From an uncultured Eubacteriales bacterium (GTDB lineage: Bacteria > Bacillota > Clostridia > Oscillospirales > Butyricicoccaceae), in NCBI GenBank assembly GCA_905199135.1, contig CAJKFC010000055.1:1-12791 (forward strand): DNA of 12,791 nucleotides. Direction: 5' to 3'. Of the stretch, positions 1 through 7,104 are shown one piece after another. Position numbers and translations under genes: made by a program. The notes below the pieces were generated by a model that saw nothing but the letters and a program-made list of their open reading frames with translations, was not told the origin of the DNA and searched no databases. Within the stretch, counting starts at the first letter, position 1. Every line of letters starts with the position of its first letter.

Positions 1-139
1 TCCCGCAGCCCGACTCGCCGACTATGGCGAGGGCTTCACCTTCCTCAACGGTGAAGTTTACACCTCTTACAGCCTTTGCCTCGCCTGCGTAGGAAGCGTA
101 GGAAACGGCGAGGTTTTTTACCTCCAAAAGCCTGCTCAT
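1..139 (-). CDS. oppD: Oligopeptide ABC transporter ATP-binding protein, OppD-type (N-terminal 46 residues only)
   Basis: This is the first 46 codons of an ABC ATPase that would energise peptide import at the inner face of the membrane; the rest lies left of the window. The visible residues begin MSRLLEVKNLAVSY, followed by a short A-loop region and the beta strand leading into the Walker A motif (IVGESGCG), which is cut before the catalytic Lys. GESGCGKS-type Walker A is the usual form in peptide/nickel importers. The short spacing between the start and 'AVRGVNF' fits OppD/DppD rather than OppF/DppF, which usually carry an insert there. The ATG overlaps the stop codon of the M20 gene in an ATGA arrangement, so the two are translationally coupled. 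A partner OppF would be expected further left. Peptide rather than nickel specificity is inferred from the neighbours. Confidence 0.9.
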   Translation of the reverse strand, partial: MSRLLEVKNLAVSYASYAGEAKAVRGVNFTVEEGEALAIVGESGCG

Positions 140-1299
140 ATATTTTCCTCCATATATGTCATGGCGTATTCGGCGTAGAGCATGGCTCCCATGCCGAGTC
201 CCTTTTCGTTGAGCTTAAAGAGCTTGTTGTGTATGGGATACACCGTCTCCCCTTCGGGCATTACACCGAGGAATGCGTAAACTCCCGGCACTTTTTCAAG
301 GTAGAAGGCGAAATCGTCAGAGCCGGTAAAGCAGGGAAGCTCATTGAGAGCGCCCTCACCTGCAACCTTTTCAAGGGCTTTCAGAGCGATATCGGCGCAT
401 CTCCTGTCGTTGACGCAGGGCGGCAGCATACACGATGCCGATACCTCGGCGGTGCATCTGTAAGCCGAAGCGATATCGGATATTATCCTCTTGACAGAGT
501 TTGGCAAAAGCTCCTTCACGGCGTTGTTGTAGTATCTCAAAGAGCCCTTCATCTCGACTTCCTCGCAGATTATGTTGCTCTTTGTTCCGCCGTTTATGGT
601 GCCTATCGAAACGACTGCCGAATCGAGGGGAGATATCTCACGGCTCACTATCGACTGGAGACCCATGATGACGGCGCCCGAAGCCACTATGGCGTCTATT
701 CCGCCCGAGGGGTTGGAGGCATGTCCGCCCATACCCTTTATCTTTGCGGAAAATCCGCCGGCTCCCGCCATTCTTATGCCGGGAGCTATGTTTGCCTTGC
801 CTGCCTCGATATTTGGGTCTATATGTATTGCGAATACCGTATCGGCATCGTCCAAAAGTCCTTCTGCCACAATGCCTCTGCCCGCTGCGCCTATCTCCTC
901 GGCGGGCTCAAATATGAGCTTTACTTTTCCCTTTATCTTGTCTCTGTTTTCGGTGAGATATTTTGCGCAGCCCAAAAGCATGGCTGTGTGGGCGTCATGT
1001 CCGCAGGCGTGCATTACCCCTGTATTTTTAGATTTAAAGGCCACATCGGTCTCTTCCTCTATGGGCAGGGCGTCGGTGTCGGCTCTCAGAGCCACCGTCT
1101 TTCCGCTCTTTTCACCCTTTATTTCGGCGTAGACGGCTGTGGGATACTTTTCGCTGAAAAACGGAACAAGTCCCATTTTCTCCAGCTCTCTCACTATCTT
1201 TTCCTTTGTTTTGAACTCGTTGAGGCTGAGCTCGGGACATTCGTGGAGCTCACGCCTTATATTTACGACATATTCCTGAAGCTTTGTATCAATATTCAC
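136..1299 (-). CDS. M20D-family metal-dependent amidohydrolase (N-acyl amino acid / peptide hydrolase)
   Basis: The 387-residue protein has the full set of M20D motifs: RADTDALP (72-79), MHACGHDAH (96-104, giving metal ligands Cys99 and His101), EPAEE (131-135, catalytic Glu134 and ligand Glu135), His159 in AIHIDP, GMGGHAS of the lid/dimerisation domain (189-195), GSDDFAF (326-332) and a C-terminal His357. Length is normal for the family, whose known members hydrolyse N-acetyl or other N-acyl amino acids, indole-acetyl conjugates, or p-aminobenzoyl-glutamate. It should be cytoplasmic, since no signal peptide is visible. The start is GTG, preceded by AGAGGTG about 5 nt upstream, and lies 10 nt after the permease stop. 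Its place between permease C and the ATPase strongly suggests that its substrate arrives through this transporter. The exact substrate cannot be read from sequence. Confidence 0.93.
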   Translation of the reverse strand: MNIDTKLQEYVVNIRRELHECPELSLNEFKTKEKIVRELEKMGLVPFFSEKYPTAVYAEIKGEKSGKTVALRADTDALPIEEETDVAFKSKNTGVMHACGHDAHTAMLLGCAKYLTENRDKIKGKVKLIFEPAEEIGAAGRGIVAEGLLDDADTVFAIHIDPNIEAGKANIAPGIRMAGAGGFSAKIKGMGGHASNPSGGIDAIVASGAVIMGLQSIVSREISPLDSAVVSIGTINGGTKSNIICEEVEMKGSLRYYNNAVKELLPNSVKRIISDIASAYRCTAEVSASCMLPPCVNDRRCADIALKALEKVAGEGALNELPCFTGSDDFAFYLEKVPGVYAFLGVMPEGETVYPIHNKLFKLNEKGLGMGAMLYAEYAMTYMEENI

Positions 1300-1309
1300 G
1301 GTGTCACCT

Positions 1310-2227
1310 CTATTTCATAATTCTCGGCTCTAAGGCGTTTCTAAGTATGTCACCCAGGATATTGAAGCTCAAAACCGTGAGCAATATGAAAAGTCCCGGG
1401 AAGAATGCCAGAAGAGGCAGCTCAAGTATGTATTTCTGGGCGTCCTGCAGCATGCTGCCCCATGAGGACATGGGAAGCTGAACGCCGAAGCCCAAAAAGC
1501 TCAGCGAGGACTCTGTAAGTATGGCTCTCGCTATGCTTATGCTTGCCGCCACTATAACGAGGGGCACCACATTGGGAATTATGTGCTTGACTATTATCCA
1601 CACATTTTTTCCGCCCATGCTTTTGGCGGCGAGGATATAGTCTCTCTCCTTTATCGACATTGTCTCTGCTCTGACTATTCGCGCGACGCCCATCCAGGCA
1701 AACATACCGATTATAAAGATCATTGTGCCTATATTCGGGGTTATGAGGGTGTTTATTATGATTATCAGCAGGAAGCTGGGCACAGACATGAAAATGTCCA
1801 CAAAGCGCATCATGAGGGTGTCGACAACGCCGCCCACATAGCCTGCTACCGTGCCGAAAACAGTGCCGACACACACCGATATAATCATGGCAAAAACACC
1901 CACGGTAAGCGACACTCTGCCGCCGTAGAGAGCTCTTGTAAAGTAGTCTCTGCCCAGGTTATCAGTTCCGAAGAGGTGCTTTGCGCTGGGAGTCTGCAAT
2001 TTATTGGGCAGATCCATGGCGTCGGGGTCATATGGCGAAAGAAAGGCGAAAATTGAGGCCAGAGCTATTATAATCAGAACGGCGAGACAGACTATCGCCA
2101 GCTTATTCTGCTTTAAAGCGTATCCTATCCTCCACAGAAGGCTCCTTTCATAGTCCACCTCGGTCTGCTCTATCTTGTGCTTTACTCTTTTGAAGGAGTC
2201 CTCATTAAAAACAATATTTTTTTCCAT
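1310..2227 (-). CDS. oppC: Peptide ABC transporter permease, OppC/DppC type
   Basis: This 305-residue integral membrane protein is one half of the transporter channel. A cytoplasmic N-terminal tail (1-40) is followed by a first membrane segment (about 43-63). Next comes the extracytoplasmic HLFGTDNLGRDYFTRALYGG stretch (84-103), which is a hallmark of DppC/OppC subunits. The BPD_transp_1 core contains four or five more hydrophobic segments (about 105-128, 145-180, 220-236, 268-290). The ATPase-docking EAA loop is visible as LAAKSMGG followed by HIIPN (199-219). The ATG directly abuts the TAG of the oppB gene, with a GGGGGAGA ribosome binding site inside that gene's end, so the two are translated together. 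Opp and Dpp subunits cannot be separated here and substrate choice lies with the binding protein. Confidence 0.95.
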   Translation of the reverse strand: MEKNIVFNEDSFKRVKHKIEQTEVDYERSLLWRIGYALKQNKLAIVCLAVLIIIALASIFAFLSPYDPDAMDLPNKLQTPSAKHLFGTDNLGRDYFTRALYGGRVSLTVGVFAMIISVCVGTVFGTVAGYVGGVVDTLMMRFVDIFMSVPSFLLIIIINTLITPNIGTMIFIIGMFAWMGVARIVRAETMSIKERDYILAAKSMGGKNVWIIVKHIIPNVVPLVIVAASISIARAILTESSLSFLGFGVQLPMSSWGSMLQDAQKYILELPLLAFFPGLFILLTVLSFNILGDILRNALEPRIMK

Positions 2228-3184
2228 CTATCTCTCCCCCGCTATCTTTATTCTCGGATCGGCTACGCCGTAGAGAATGTCGGCGACAAAGTTTCCTATT
2301 ATCAGAATTATACACGACAGCATGGTAAAGCCCATTATCATCGGATAGTCTCTCGAGTTTATGGCGCTCATGCCCAGAGTACCCATGCCCGGCCAGCCGA
2401 ACACCGACTCTATTATAAAGGAGCCTGTAACAAGGCTGACGATATTCATGCCTGCTATTGTTATGACGGGCAGCAGACAGTTTTTAAGAACATGCTTGAA
2501 GAGTATCGCCATCTTTTTAAGTCCTTTAGACTTGGCCGTAAGGACATATTCCTCCTCCAGCTGACCTATGGTGTTGGCTCTTATATATCTTGTAAAAACG
2601 GCGGTATTTCCCAGGCTCAGTGTGAGGCTCGGCAGAATAAGATGCCACAGAAGATCTATGACAGAGCTTTCGCCCGTGCTTCTCATGCCGTTGGTGGGCA
2701 GTATTCCGAGTTTTAATGAGAACACCACTATCAGCATGATGCCGTACCAAAATGATGGGATGGATATGCCTATGTATGAGAAGAAACTTATAACATTGTC
2801 TATCACCTTGTTTTTATTGAGACCCGCCACGAGCCCCAAAGGTATCGAGATACAAAGGGACAGCAGCATTGATGTGCCCATGAGCAAAATAGTAGCTCCC
2901 AGCTTTTCGGCTATCTGCTCCGAAACAGATCTGCTGTTTATAAGTGAATATCCCATATTCCCCTTGAGAATATTTTTTGCCCAGCCTATGTACTGATCGA
3001 ACACCGAACCGTCAAGCCCCAAAGTTTCCTTGAGTATTTCGATGTCCTCCTCTGTCATGTCCTCTCTGATATACATATTTATAGGGTCGCCGGGAGCCAA
3101 ATGTACTATCATAAAGGAAAAGATCGACACGAGTATCACGACAGGTATCATCTGCAGAAATCTTTTTAAAATATATTTTCCCAT
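2228..3184 (-). CDS. oppB: Peptide ABC transporter permease, OppB/DppB type
   Basis: This 318-residue membrane protein pairs with the adjacent OppC-type subunit. The N terminus MGKYILKRFLQMIPVV leads into the first membrane helix. HLAPGDP (28-34) follows in the extracytoplasmic loop, as is typical of the family, then hydrophobic segments at about 98-121, 134-160, 178-195, 238-262 and 284-304. The EAA loop is at 212-239 (YVLTAKSKGL ... HVLKNCLLP), and the family's FGWPGMG is at 262-268. I chose the ATG at 3184 because AGGGGA sits 6 nt upstream. A longer reading from a TTG at 3211 would run through that ribosome binding site and lacks its own. A perfect hairpin separates this gene from the binding-protein gene upstream, suggesting it is expressed at a lower level than that gene. 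Confidence 0.95.
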   Translation of the reverse strand: MGKYILKRFLQMIPVVILVSIFSFMIVHLAPGDPINMYIREDMTEEDIEILKETLGLDGSVFDQYIGWAKNILKGNMGYSLINSRSVSEQIAEKLGATILLMGTSMLLSLCISIPLGLVAGLNKNKVIDNVISFFSYIGISIPSFWYGIMLIVVFSLKLGILPTNGMRSTGESSVIDLLWHLILPSLTLSLGNTAVFTRYIRANTIGQLEEEYVLTAKSKGLKKMAILFKHVLKNCLLPVITIAGMNIVSLVTGSFIIESVFGWPGMGTLGMSAINSRDYPMIMGFTMLSCIILIIGNFVADILYGVADPRIKIAGER

Positions 3185-3202
3185 ATTAGTTCCCCTGACA
3201 TC

Positions 3203-3255
3203 AAATTGCAAAAATACGGGAAAGATAACTTTCCCGTATTTCGGTAAATTGCAAA
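3203..3255. repeat. 10-bp direct repeat (aaattgcaaa) flanking the oppA-oppB hairpin
   Basis: Identical copies of aaattgcaaa lie at 3203-3212 and 3246-3255, immediately on either side of the perfect inverted repeat at 3212-3241. Because TTGCAA is self-complementary, the two copies could also pair with each other and lengthen the hairpin by an outer 6-bp stem. The arrangement could be a target-site-duplication-like scar or a chance product of an AT-rich spacer; nothing else of a mobile element is visible. Confidence 0.6.
3212..3241 (-). terminator. Intergenic hairpin: partial terminator or mRNA-stabilising stem after the binding-protein gene
   Basis: A perfect 13-bp inverted repeat (arms 3212-3224 and 3229-3241, 4-nt loop) starts 20 nt after the stop of the binding-protein gene. 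Read on the minus strand, it is followed by TTTTTGCAATTT, an imperfect U-rich tract. In binding-protein-dependent ABC operons such a stem commonly stops most transcripts or protects the upstream mRNA, giving excess binding protein over permease. That role is inferred here by position and structure. Confidence 0.75.
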
Positions 3256-3261
3256 GGCCTG

Positions 3262-4860
3262 TTAGTTCACCTTGTGAATGAGTGTATAATCCTCAAACAC
3301 GGGAACTTTCTCTATTTCGTCAAGTCCTGTGTAGCCCTTTTCGACAGCCATAATAAAGTTGGGGCTGGAGATGGGGTACATCATATATATATCGCGGATT
3401 TTTTCCTGAAGTGTCTTATAGATCTCGGCACGCTTTTCGGGATCGAGAGTTGTGTTGCCCTGCTCCCAAAGGTCCTCTATCTCCTGAGAAGCAAATACAT
3501 TGTCACAGAGGAAACCGTCCTGGCTGAACATGTATCTGTCGCCCTGGTTGTCGCCGTTTGTGGAGTAACCGTTGAGACCGAGATCCCAGTCGCCGGCAGT
3601 TGTGTAGAAGAATACCTCAAAGAAGCCCTGTGTCTCATAGCCCTGAATCTCGACATTTACATCGATGTTCTTGAGCTGCTGCTGAATGATGAGTGCGCAG
3701 TCTTCCATGTTTACGCGGCTGGAATTGTAGACGAGCTTCAGTGTCTTGCCTGCAAGTCCGCTCTCCTGAGCCAGCTTTTTAGCCTCTTCCAGGTTGTGCT
3801 CATAGCCTTCCACATCGCTGTAATAGAGGTTCTGCTCGCAGAATACTGTCTTGGCAGCCTCGGAAATGGTTGTGGAGCCGTAAGCGCCTTCGATTATCTC
3901 GTCAACATTGAGAGCGAGAGCGATAGCCTTTCTGGCGTTGATGTCCTGCATGTTGGCGCTGTTGGAATTGAAGCCCATGTAGTTAATACGGCCTTCGGGT
4001 ATCGAGTATATCTCGTACTTGTCGTCGTTGGCGTATTTGTCATACTTGTCCTGAGAGGAAATTCTGAAGAGATTTACCTCGCCGTTCTGGAAGGCGATCT
4101 CCTGCGAGCTCTCGTTGGGAATGATCTTGAATACAACGCTTTCAAGTGTGGCGGGCTCTCTGTAATAATCGTCAAAGCGTGTGAGTGTGAGGGACTCACC
4201 CTTTCTCCACTCCTCAACCTTGAAAGGACCTGAGCCTATGCCGAGGTTGTTCTTTTCGGAGGACTTGATGTTTTCCTCACCCTCGTAAATGTGCTTGGGA
4301 ATTATTGTCAGCTTGCCGAGAGTTTCTTCGTAGTTAGCGGAAAGGCTGGGAAGTGTTACCGAGAAGGTATAATCATCAATCTTCTGATATGTAACAAACT
4401 CTCCGTTTACCTTTACGGCACTTGTAGAGCTGTTGTCGGGATTCATTCTGAAATCAAAGTTGAAGATGACATCGTCAGCTGTGATGGGCTCTCCGTCGTG
4501 CCACTTGAGGTTTTCTCTCAGCTTTACAGTATATGTGAGTCCGTCCTCAGATACTGTATGGCTCTCGGCCAGATAGTATCTTGTGCCCTCGGGGCTGAGT
4601 ACATAGAGAGGATCGTATACCGGCTTGAGCATTGTCATGCCCTCGTCGCCTGTCTCATATATGAGGTTGAGGCTCATAACATCTGTCGGCATTGCTCTGA
4701 CAAGAGAGCCGCCCTCTACGACTTCTCCGCCTGTGGATTCCGTTTCGGCCTCGCTGCCCGTAGTCTGGGCTGCCGTTGTCTCGGTCTCTGTCTTTGTGCA
4801 GCCGGCAAAAAGAGTCAGCAGCATGACAAGAGCCATACAAAGTGAAATAGCTTTTTTCAT
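3262..4860 (-). CDS. oppA: Peptide ABC transporter substrate-binding lipoprotein (SBP_bac_5 family, OppA/DppA-like)
   Basis: This 532-residue exported lipoprotein captures the substrate outside the membrane and hands it to the OppBC channel. Residues 1-20 form a signal peptide (MKKAISLCMALVMLLTLFAG), with the lipobox LFAGC placing the lipidated Cys at 21. A Thr/Glu/Ser-rich tether (22-48) spaces the folded domain from the membrane. The family-5 signature is clear at about 98-137 (AESHTVSEDGLTYTVKL, then LKWHDGEPITADDVIFNF). IIPKHIYEG and GSGPFKVEEW further on are also typical. The length of about 510 mature residues is normal for peptide binders. The ATG has AAAGGAAAG about 4 nt upstream and is the first gene after the promoter at 4968-4996. 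Ligand type (di- or oligopeptide, or acyl-amino acid) cannot be told from sequence; the M20D neighbour hints at the last. Confidence 0.95.
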   Translation of the reverse strand: MKKAISLCMALVMLLTLFAGCTKTETETTAAQTTGSEAETESTGGEVVEGGSLVRAMPTDVMSLNLIYETGDEGMTMLKPVYDPLYVLSPEGTRYYLAESHTVSEDGLTYTVKLRENLKWHDGEPITADDVIFNFDFRMNPDNSSTSAVKVNGEFVTYQKIDDYTFSVTLPSLSANYEETLGKLTIIPKHIYEGEENIKSSEKNNLGIGSGPFKVEEWRKGESLTLTRFDDYYREPATLESVVFKIIPNESSQEIAFQNGEVNLFRISSQDKYDKYANDDKYEIYSIPEGRINYMGFNSNSANMQDINARKAIALALNVDEIIEGAYGSTTISEAAKTVFCEQNLYYSDVEGYEHNLEEAKKLAQESGLAGKTLKLVYNSSRVNMEDCALIIQQQLKNIDVNVEIQGYETQGFFEVFFYTTAGDWDLGLNGYSTNGDNQGDRYMFSQDGFLCDNVFASQEIEDLWEQGNTTLDPEKRAEIYKTLQEKIRDIYMMYPISSPNFIMAVEKGYTGLDEIEKVPVFEDYTLIHKVN

Positions 4861-4967
4861 TTTCTTTCCTTTCTCGAAACATTTAATATTATATCTTCTA
4901 AGCCATGCCCCCTTGCAGGAAAAAGGCGCATTACGCTCAATGGGACAAAAGCCCCGAAACGGTTTAT

Positions 4968-4996
4968 ATTATAATATGACTTTTTTCGCCCGTCAA
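4968..4996 (-). promoter_or_regulatory. Sigma-A promoter of the peptide-transporter operon
   Basis: On the minus strand TTGACG (4991-4996) and a perfect TATAAT (4968-4973) are separated by exactly 17 bp, matching the sigma-A consensus at 11 of 12 positions. Transcription should begin near 4961, giving a leader of about 100 nt before the binding-protein ATG. I see no T-box, riboswitch consensus or terminator-like stem in that leader, only a weak G-U-rich fold around 4899-4926. The AT-rich stretch 5000-5094 upstream shows no gene and may hold regulator sites that I cannot define. Confidence 0.85.
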
Positions 4997-5096
4997 ATGA
5001 TATAAGAAAATCAAATACCAAGTCAGGAAGTGATATGTTTCTTCAATATTTTAATGAACTGTAAATACATTTTTAATACATAATCTATGTAAAATA

Positions 5097-5124
5097 AAAA
5101 CGGCAGGGCAAGGCCTGCCGTTTT
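5097..5124 (-). terminator. Rho-independent terminator of the thioredoxin gene
   Basis: CGGCAGG (5101-5107) and CCTGCCG (5114-5120) form a GC-rich stem with a 6-nt loop, extended by four A-T pairs. On the minus strand it is followed by GTTTTTATTTTAC, a good U-tract. It lies 36 nt past the thioredoxin stop and insulates that gene from the transporter promoter downstream. The T-run on the plus strand is weak, so it acts mainly on minus-strand transcripts. Confidence 0.92.
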
Positions 5125-5160
5125 CAATCATTTATGGGGTCATTTTTAAGATTTATTCGT

Positions 5161-5469
5161 CTACTTTATAAAATCCAGCACTTCTTCTTTTGTCATGTAT
5201 CCCACTGTATGCTTGGCTATCTTGCCGTCTTTTATAAGGATAAGAGTGGGTATGCTCATAACTCTGAACTGCTTTGCCAGCTCGCGCTCCTCGTCTACAT
5301 TGACCTTGCCTATCTTTACATCTGTGACCTCATTTGCAAGCTCTTCGATTACGGGCAGAAGCTTCTGACAGGGGCCGCACCACGATGCCCAGAAATCAAC
5401 CAGAACGGGCTTTGAGGACTCTATGACTTCCGACTGAAAATTATCTTTTGTAATGTGTATGGCTGACAT
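5161..5469 (-). CDS. trxA: Thioredoxin
   Basis: This 102-residue cytoplasmic protein has the classical single-domain thioredoxin layout and reduces protein disulfides using electrons from thioredoxin reductase. The active site WCGPC is at 30-34, the DFWASWCGPC context is canonical, and the cis-proline loop SIPT has Pro74. A GKVNVDEE strand precedes it and DGKIAKHTVGY forms the C-terminal beta hairpin. Length matches the family (about 105). I place the start at the ATG 5469 (MSAIHITKDNF), which has AAGGAG 9 nt upstream. A longer reading from 5514 would add 15 basic residues and run across the ribosome binding site and the putative -10 box. The gene appears monocistronic, with its own terminator. 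No reductase gene is nearby, so it is an isolated copy, and other thioredoxins may exist elsewhere in the genome. Confidence 0.96.
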   Translation of the reverse strand: MSAIHITKDNFQSEVIESSKPVLVDFWASWCGPCQKLLPVIEELANEVTDVKIGKVNVDEERELAKQFRVMSIPTLILIKDGKIAKHTVGYMTKEEVLDFIK

Positions 5470-5505
5470 TTTTAAAATCTCCTTTAACTTATTTTTTCTG
5501 TCTCT

Positions 5506-5511
5506 ATTATA
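5506..5511 (-). promoter_or_regulatory. Likely -10 box of the thioredoxin promoter
   Basis: A perfect TATAAT on the minus strand, directly preceded by TG, lies 37 nt upstream of the thioredoxin ATG. This would give a short leader of about 30 nt. I cannot find a convincing -35 hexamer at 16-18 bp (the sequence there resembles CAGAAA), so the promoter is either weak or activator-assisted. The surrounding region is very A/T-rich, which lowers the value of the match. Confidence 0.45.
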
Positions 5512-5575
5512 CATCTATTTTATCTTTTTTTCTGTAACTTAATCACATATAATTTCTAAATTTTATTTTTGCCGC

Positions 5576-5604
5576 TTGATTTTAAATTTACATTTTGTTA
5601 AAAT
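5576..5604 (+). promoter_or_regulatory. Extended -10 promoter of the SGNH hydrolase / DUF4358 pair
   Basis: TTGATT (5576-5581) and TAAAAT (5599-5604) are 17 bp apart, and TG at 5596-5597 supplies the TGn extended -10 element. Transcription should start near 5611, leaving a leader of about 68 nt before the ATG at 5679. The promoter is divergent from, and does not overlap, the thioredoxin -10 box. Confidence 0.65.
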
Positions 5605-5678
5605 GAATTATGGGGAAAAATAAAACTTTATGTCGATATTTCCTGTCTTAAAATCAGAAACAAATAAGGAGATTTCCC

Positions 5679-6614
5679 ATGCGCAGCTATACAGATTACG
5701 GCATAAGGCCGTCATTACATAGATCACACCACAGACATCGTCTGAAGGCGTTTTTTTATTCTCTCATAATAGTTTTTTCGGTTTTGGCAGCCATTTTTAT
5801 TACGGCTGACCTGTTCATAATGCCCGGTCATAATCTCCGGGCAATTTTCAGCCGAAATGATACATCTTCCGAAGCTTCTCAAAGCGAAACACCGTCTTCT
5901 TCATACGAGGAAAGCAGCGAGACGACGGCTCCCGCTACAACCGCTCCGACTTCCGCCTCCCTTGCAACAGAGAGCACGGCAAATCCCGATACCATCCTTT
6001 CCGAATATGATTTTTCATCTCCCGTTCCCCAGCTCGAAGCGGTGGATAAGAGCTATTTTGACGATTCAGTATTCATAGGAGATTCCATAACCCACGCCTT
6101 CCTTTTATACACGGGTCTCTCCAACGCCAAGTCCTACGCCTACAACGGTCTCAATGTTAAAAGCGTCTTTACAAAGACCTTTATAGATATAGACGGCGAA
6201 ACCCTTTCGGCGGTGGATGCTTTGAGAAAAACGCAGTTTTCCAAAGTCTATCTCATGTTCGGCATAAACGAGACCGGCTGGAATTACAGCAGCGTGTTTG
6301 TCGAGAAGTACGGTGAGCTCATCGATACCATAAAAGAAATAAATCCCGACGCCAAGATATATCTTCAGTCGGTATTGCCCGTCACCAGAAAAGTCAATCA
6401 GAGCCATGATTTTATAAGAAAAGCCAAAATAGACGAGTACAACTCGCTGATTCTCCAGCTTGCGGCGTCCAAAGAGGTCTATTACCTCGACTGTCAAGCC
6501 GCTATTGCCGACAGCGAAGGCTATCTGCCCGACGACGCGGCAGCCGACGGAATACACCCCAACAAAACCTATTGTCTCAAGCTTTTGGACTATATCATGT
6601 GTCACGCAATATAA
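5679..6614 (+). CDS. Membrane-anchored SGNH/GDSL-type hydrolase
   Basis: The 311-residue protein has a basic, His-rich cytoplasmic N terminus (RSHHRHRLK, 15-23), one transmembrane helix (about 24-48), a Ser/Thr/Glu-rich linker (about 61-103) and an extracytoplasmic SGNH domain (about 120-311). The domain shows FIGDSIT (132-138, nucleophile Ser136), block II glycine in YNGLNV (Gly157), a block III variant GINETG (195-200, Asn197) and the catalytic pair in DGIHPN (Asp290, His293). Family members are esterases or O-deacetylases, so a cell-surface role on polysaccharide or peptidoglycan ester groups is likely, though the substrate is unknown. The ATG has AAGGAGA 6 nt upstream. It is followed 24 nt later by a lipoprotein gene in the same direction. 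No MBOAT acyltransferase is visible, which would have pointed to polymer O-acetylation. Confidence 0.85.
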   Translation: MRSYTDYGIRPSLHRSHHRHRLKAFFYSLIIVFSVLAAIFITADLFIMPGHNLRAIFSRNDTSSEASQSETPSSSYEESSETTAPATTAPTSASLATESTANPDTILSEYDFSSPVPQLEAVDKSYFDDSVFIGDSITHAFLLYTGLSNAKSYAYNGLNVKSVFTKTFIDIDGETLSAVDALRKTQFSKVYLMFGINETGWNYSSVFVEKYGELIDTIKEINPDAKIYLQSVLPVTRKVNQSHDFIRKAKIDEYNSLILQLAASKEVYYLDCQAAIADSEGYLPDDAAADGIHPNKTYCLKLLDYIMCHAI

Positions 6615-6638
6615 AATAATATTAAATAAGGAGCCGTT

Positions 6639-7091
6639 ATGAAAAAAATACTTGTACCTCTCATGCTTTTTGCCCTTTTGCTCTGCCTCTCCGGCTGCAG
6701 CAGCAAGGACATATCTTTAGATGTAAATGAACTGGCCGAGGATGTTCTCAAAAACGCCGAGTTTACCGACGATCTCGCCTCTGTCGACGCCGAGGTTGCC
6801 GCCTCCCTCTACGGTATTGAAGGAGCTGTAAATCAGGTAGTCTACATGGGCAGCGGCGCCACTGCCGAAGAGATAGCCGTCTTTGAGTTTGAAAGCGAAG
6901 ACGAGGCAGGCAAAGCCATCGAAAACGCCAAAAAACGCATAGATGATCAGGAAAAGGCCTTTGAGGACTATGCCCCCGCCGAGATACCCAAGCTCCAAAG
7001 CGCCGTCATCAAGACGGGCGGCAAATATCTTGCTGTCTGCGTAGGCGGCGGCAAGCAAGCCGAGGAGATAATAAACAAATACTTTGAATAA
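6639..7091 (+). CDS. DUF4358-like lipoprotein
   Basis: The 150-residue protein has a signal peptide (1-19) ending in the lipobox CLSGC, so Cys20 should be lipidated and the protein anchored on the outer face of the membrane. The mature part matches, from memory, the DUF4358 pattern: DVNELAEDVLKNAEF near the start, a YGIEG turn, VVYMGSGATAEEIAVFE (66-82), an acidic helical segment, and a C-terminal PKLQSAVIKTGGKYLAVCVG strand pair. The function of this family is unknown. It has a strong TAAGGAG site (6627-6633) 5 nt before the ATG and is probably cotranscribed with the SGNH hydrolase, suggesting a shared cell-envelope task. The pair ends at the hairpin 7105-7138. Identification of the family is by pattern recognition, not a profile search. 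Confidence 0.82.
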   Translation: MKKILVPLMLFALLLCLSGCSSKDISLDVNELAEDVLKNAEFTDDLASVDAEVAASLYGIEGAVNQVVYMGSGATAEEIAVFEFESEDEAGKAIENAKKRIDDQEKAFEDYAPAEIPKLQSAVIKTGGKYLAVCVGGGKQAEEIINKYFE

Positions 7092-7104
7092 GATAAAAAA
7101 GTAA

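Noticed and set aside
76..1320. Plus-strand frame of 414 codons opposite the M20D gene
   Set aside because: Low-complexity His/Tyr/Cys-rich translation typical of an antisense shadow; the opposite strand has all M20D motifs.
3274..4233. Plus-strand frame of 319 codons opposite the binding-protein gene
   Set aside because: Antisense shadow with no domain and no ribosome binding site; the lipoprotein on the other strand is unambiguous.
4862..4936. Possible 24-codon upstream reading frame in the transporter leader, overlapping the oppA start as ATGA
   Set aside because: No ribosome binding site before its ATG and unremarkable codon content; probably chance.
5470..5514. 15-residue N-terminal extension of thioredoxin
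   Set aside because: It runs through the AAGGAG site and a putative -10 box, and the family begins near MSAIHITKDNF.
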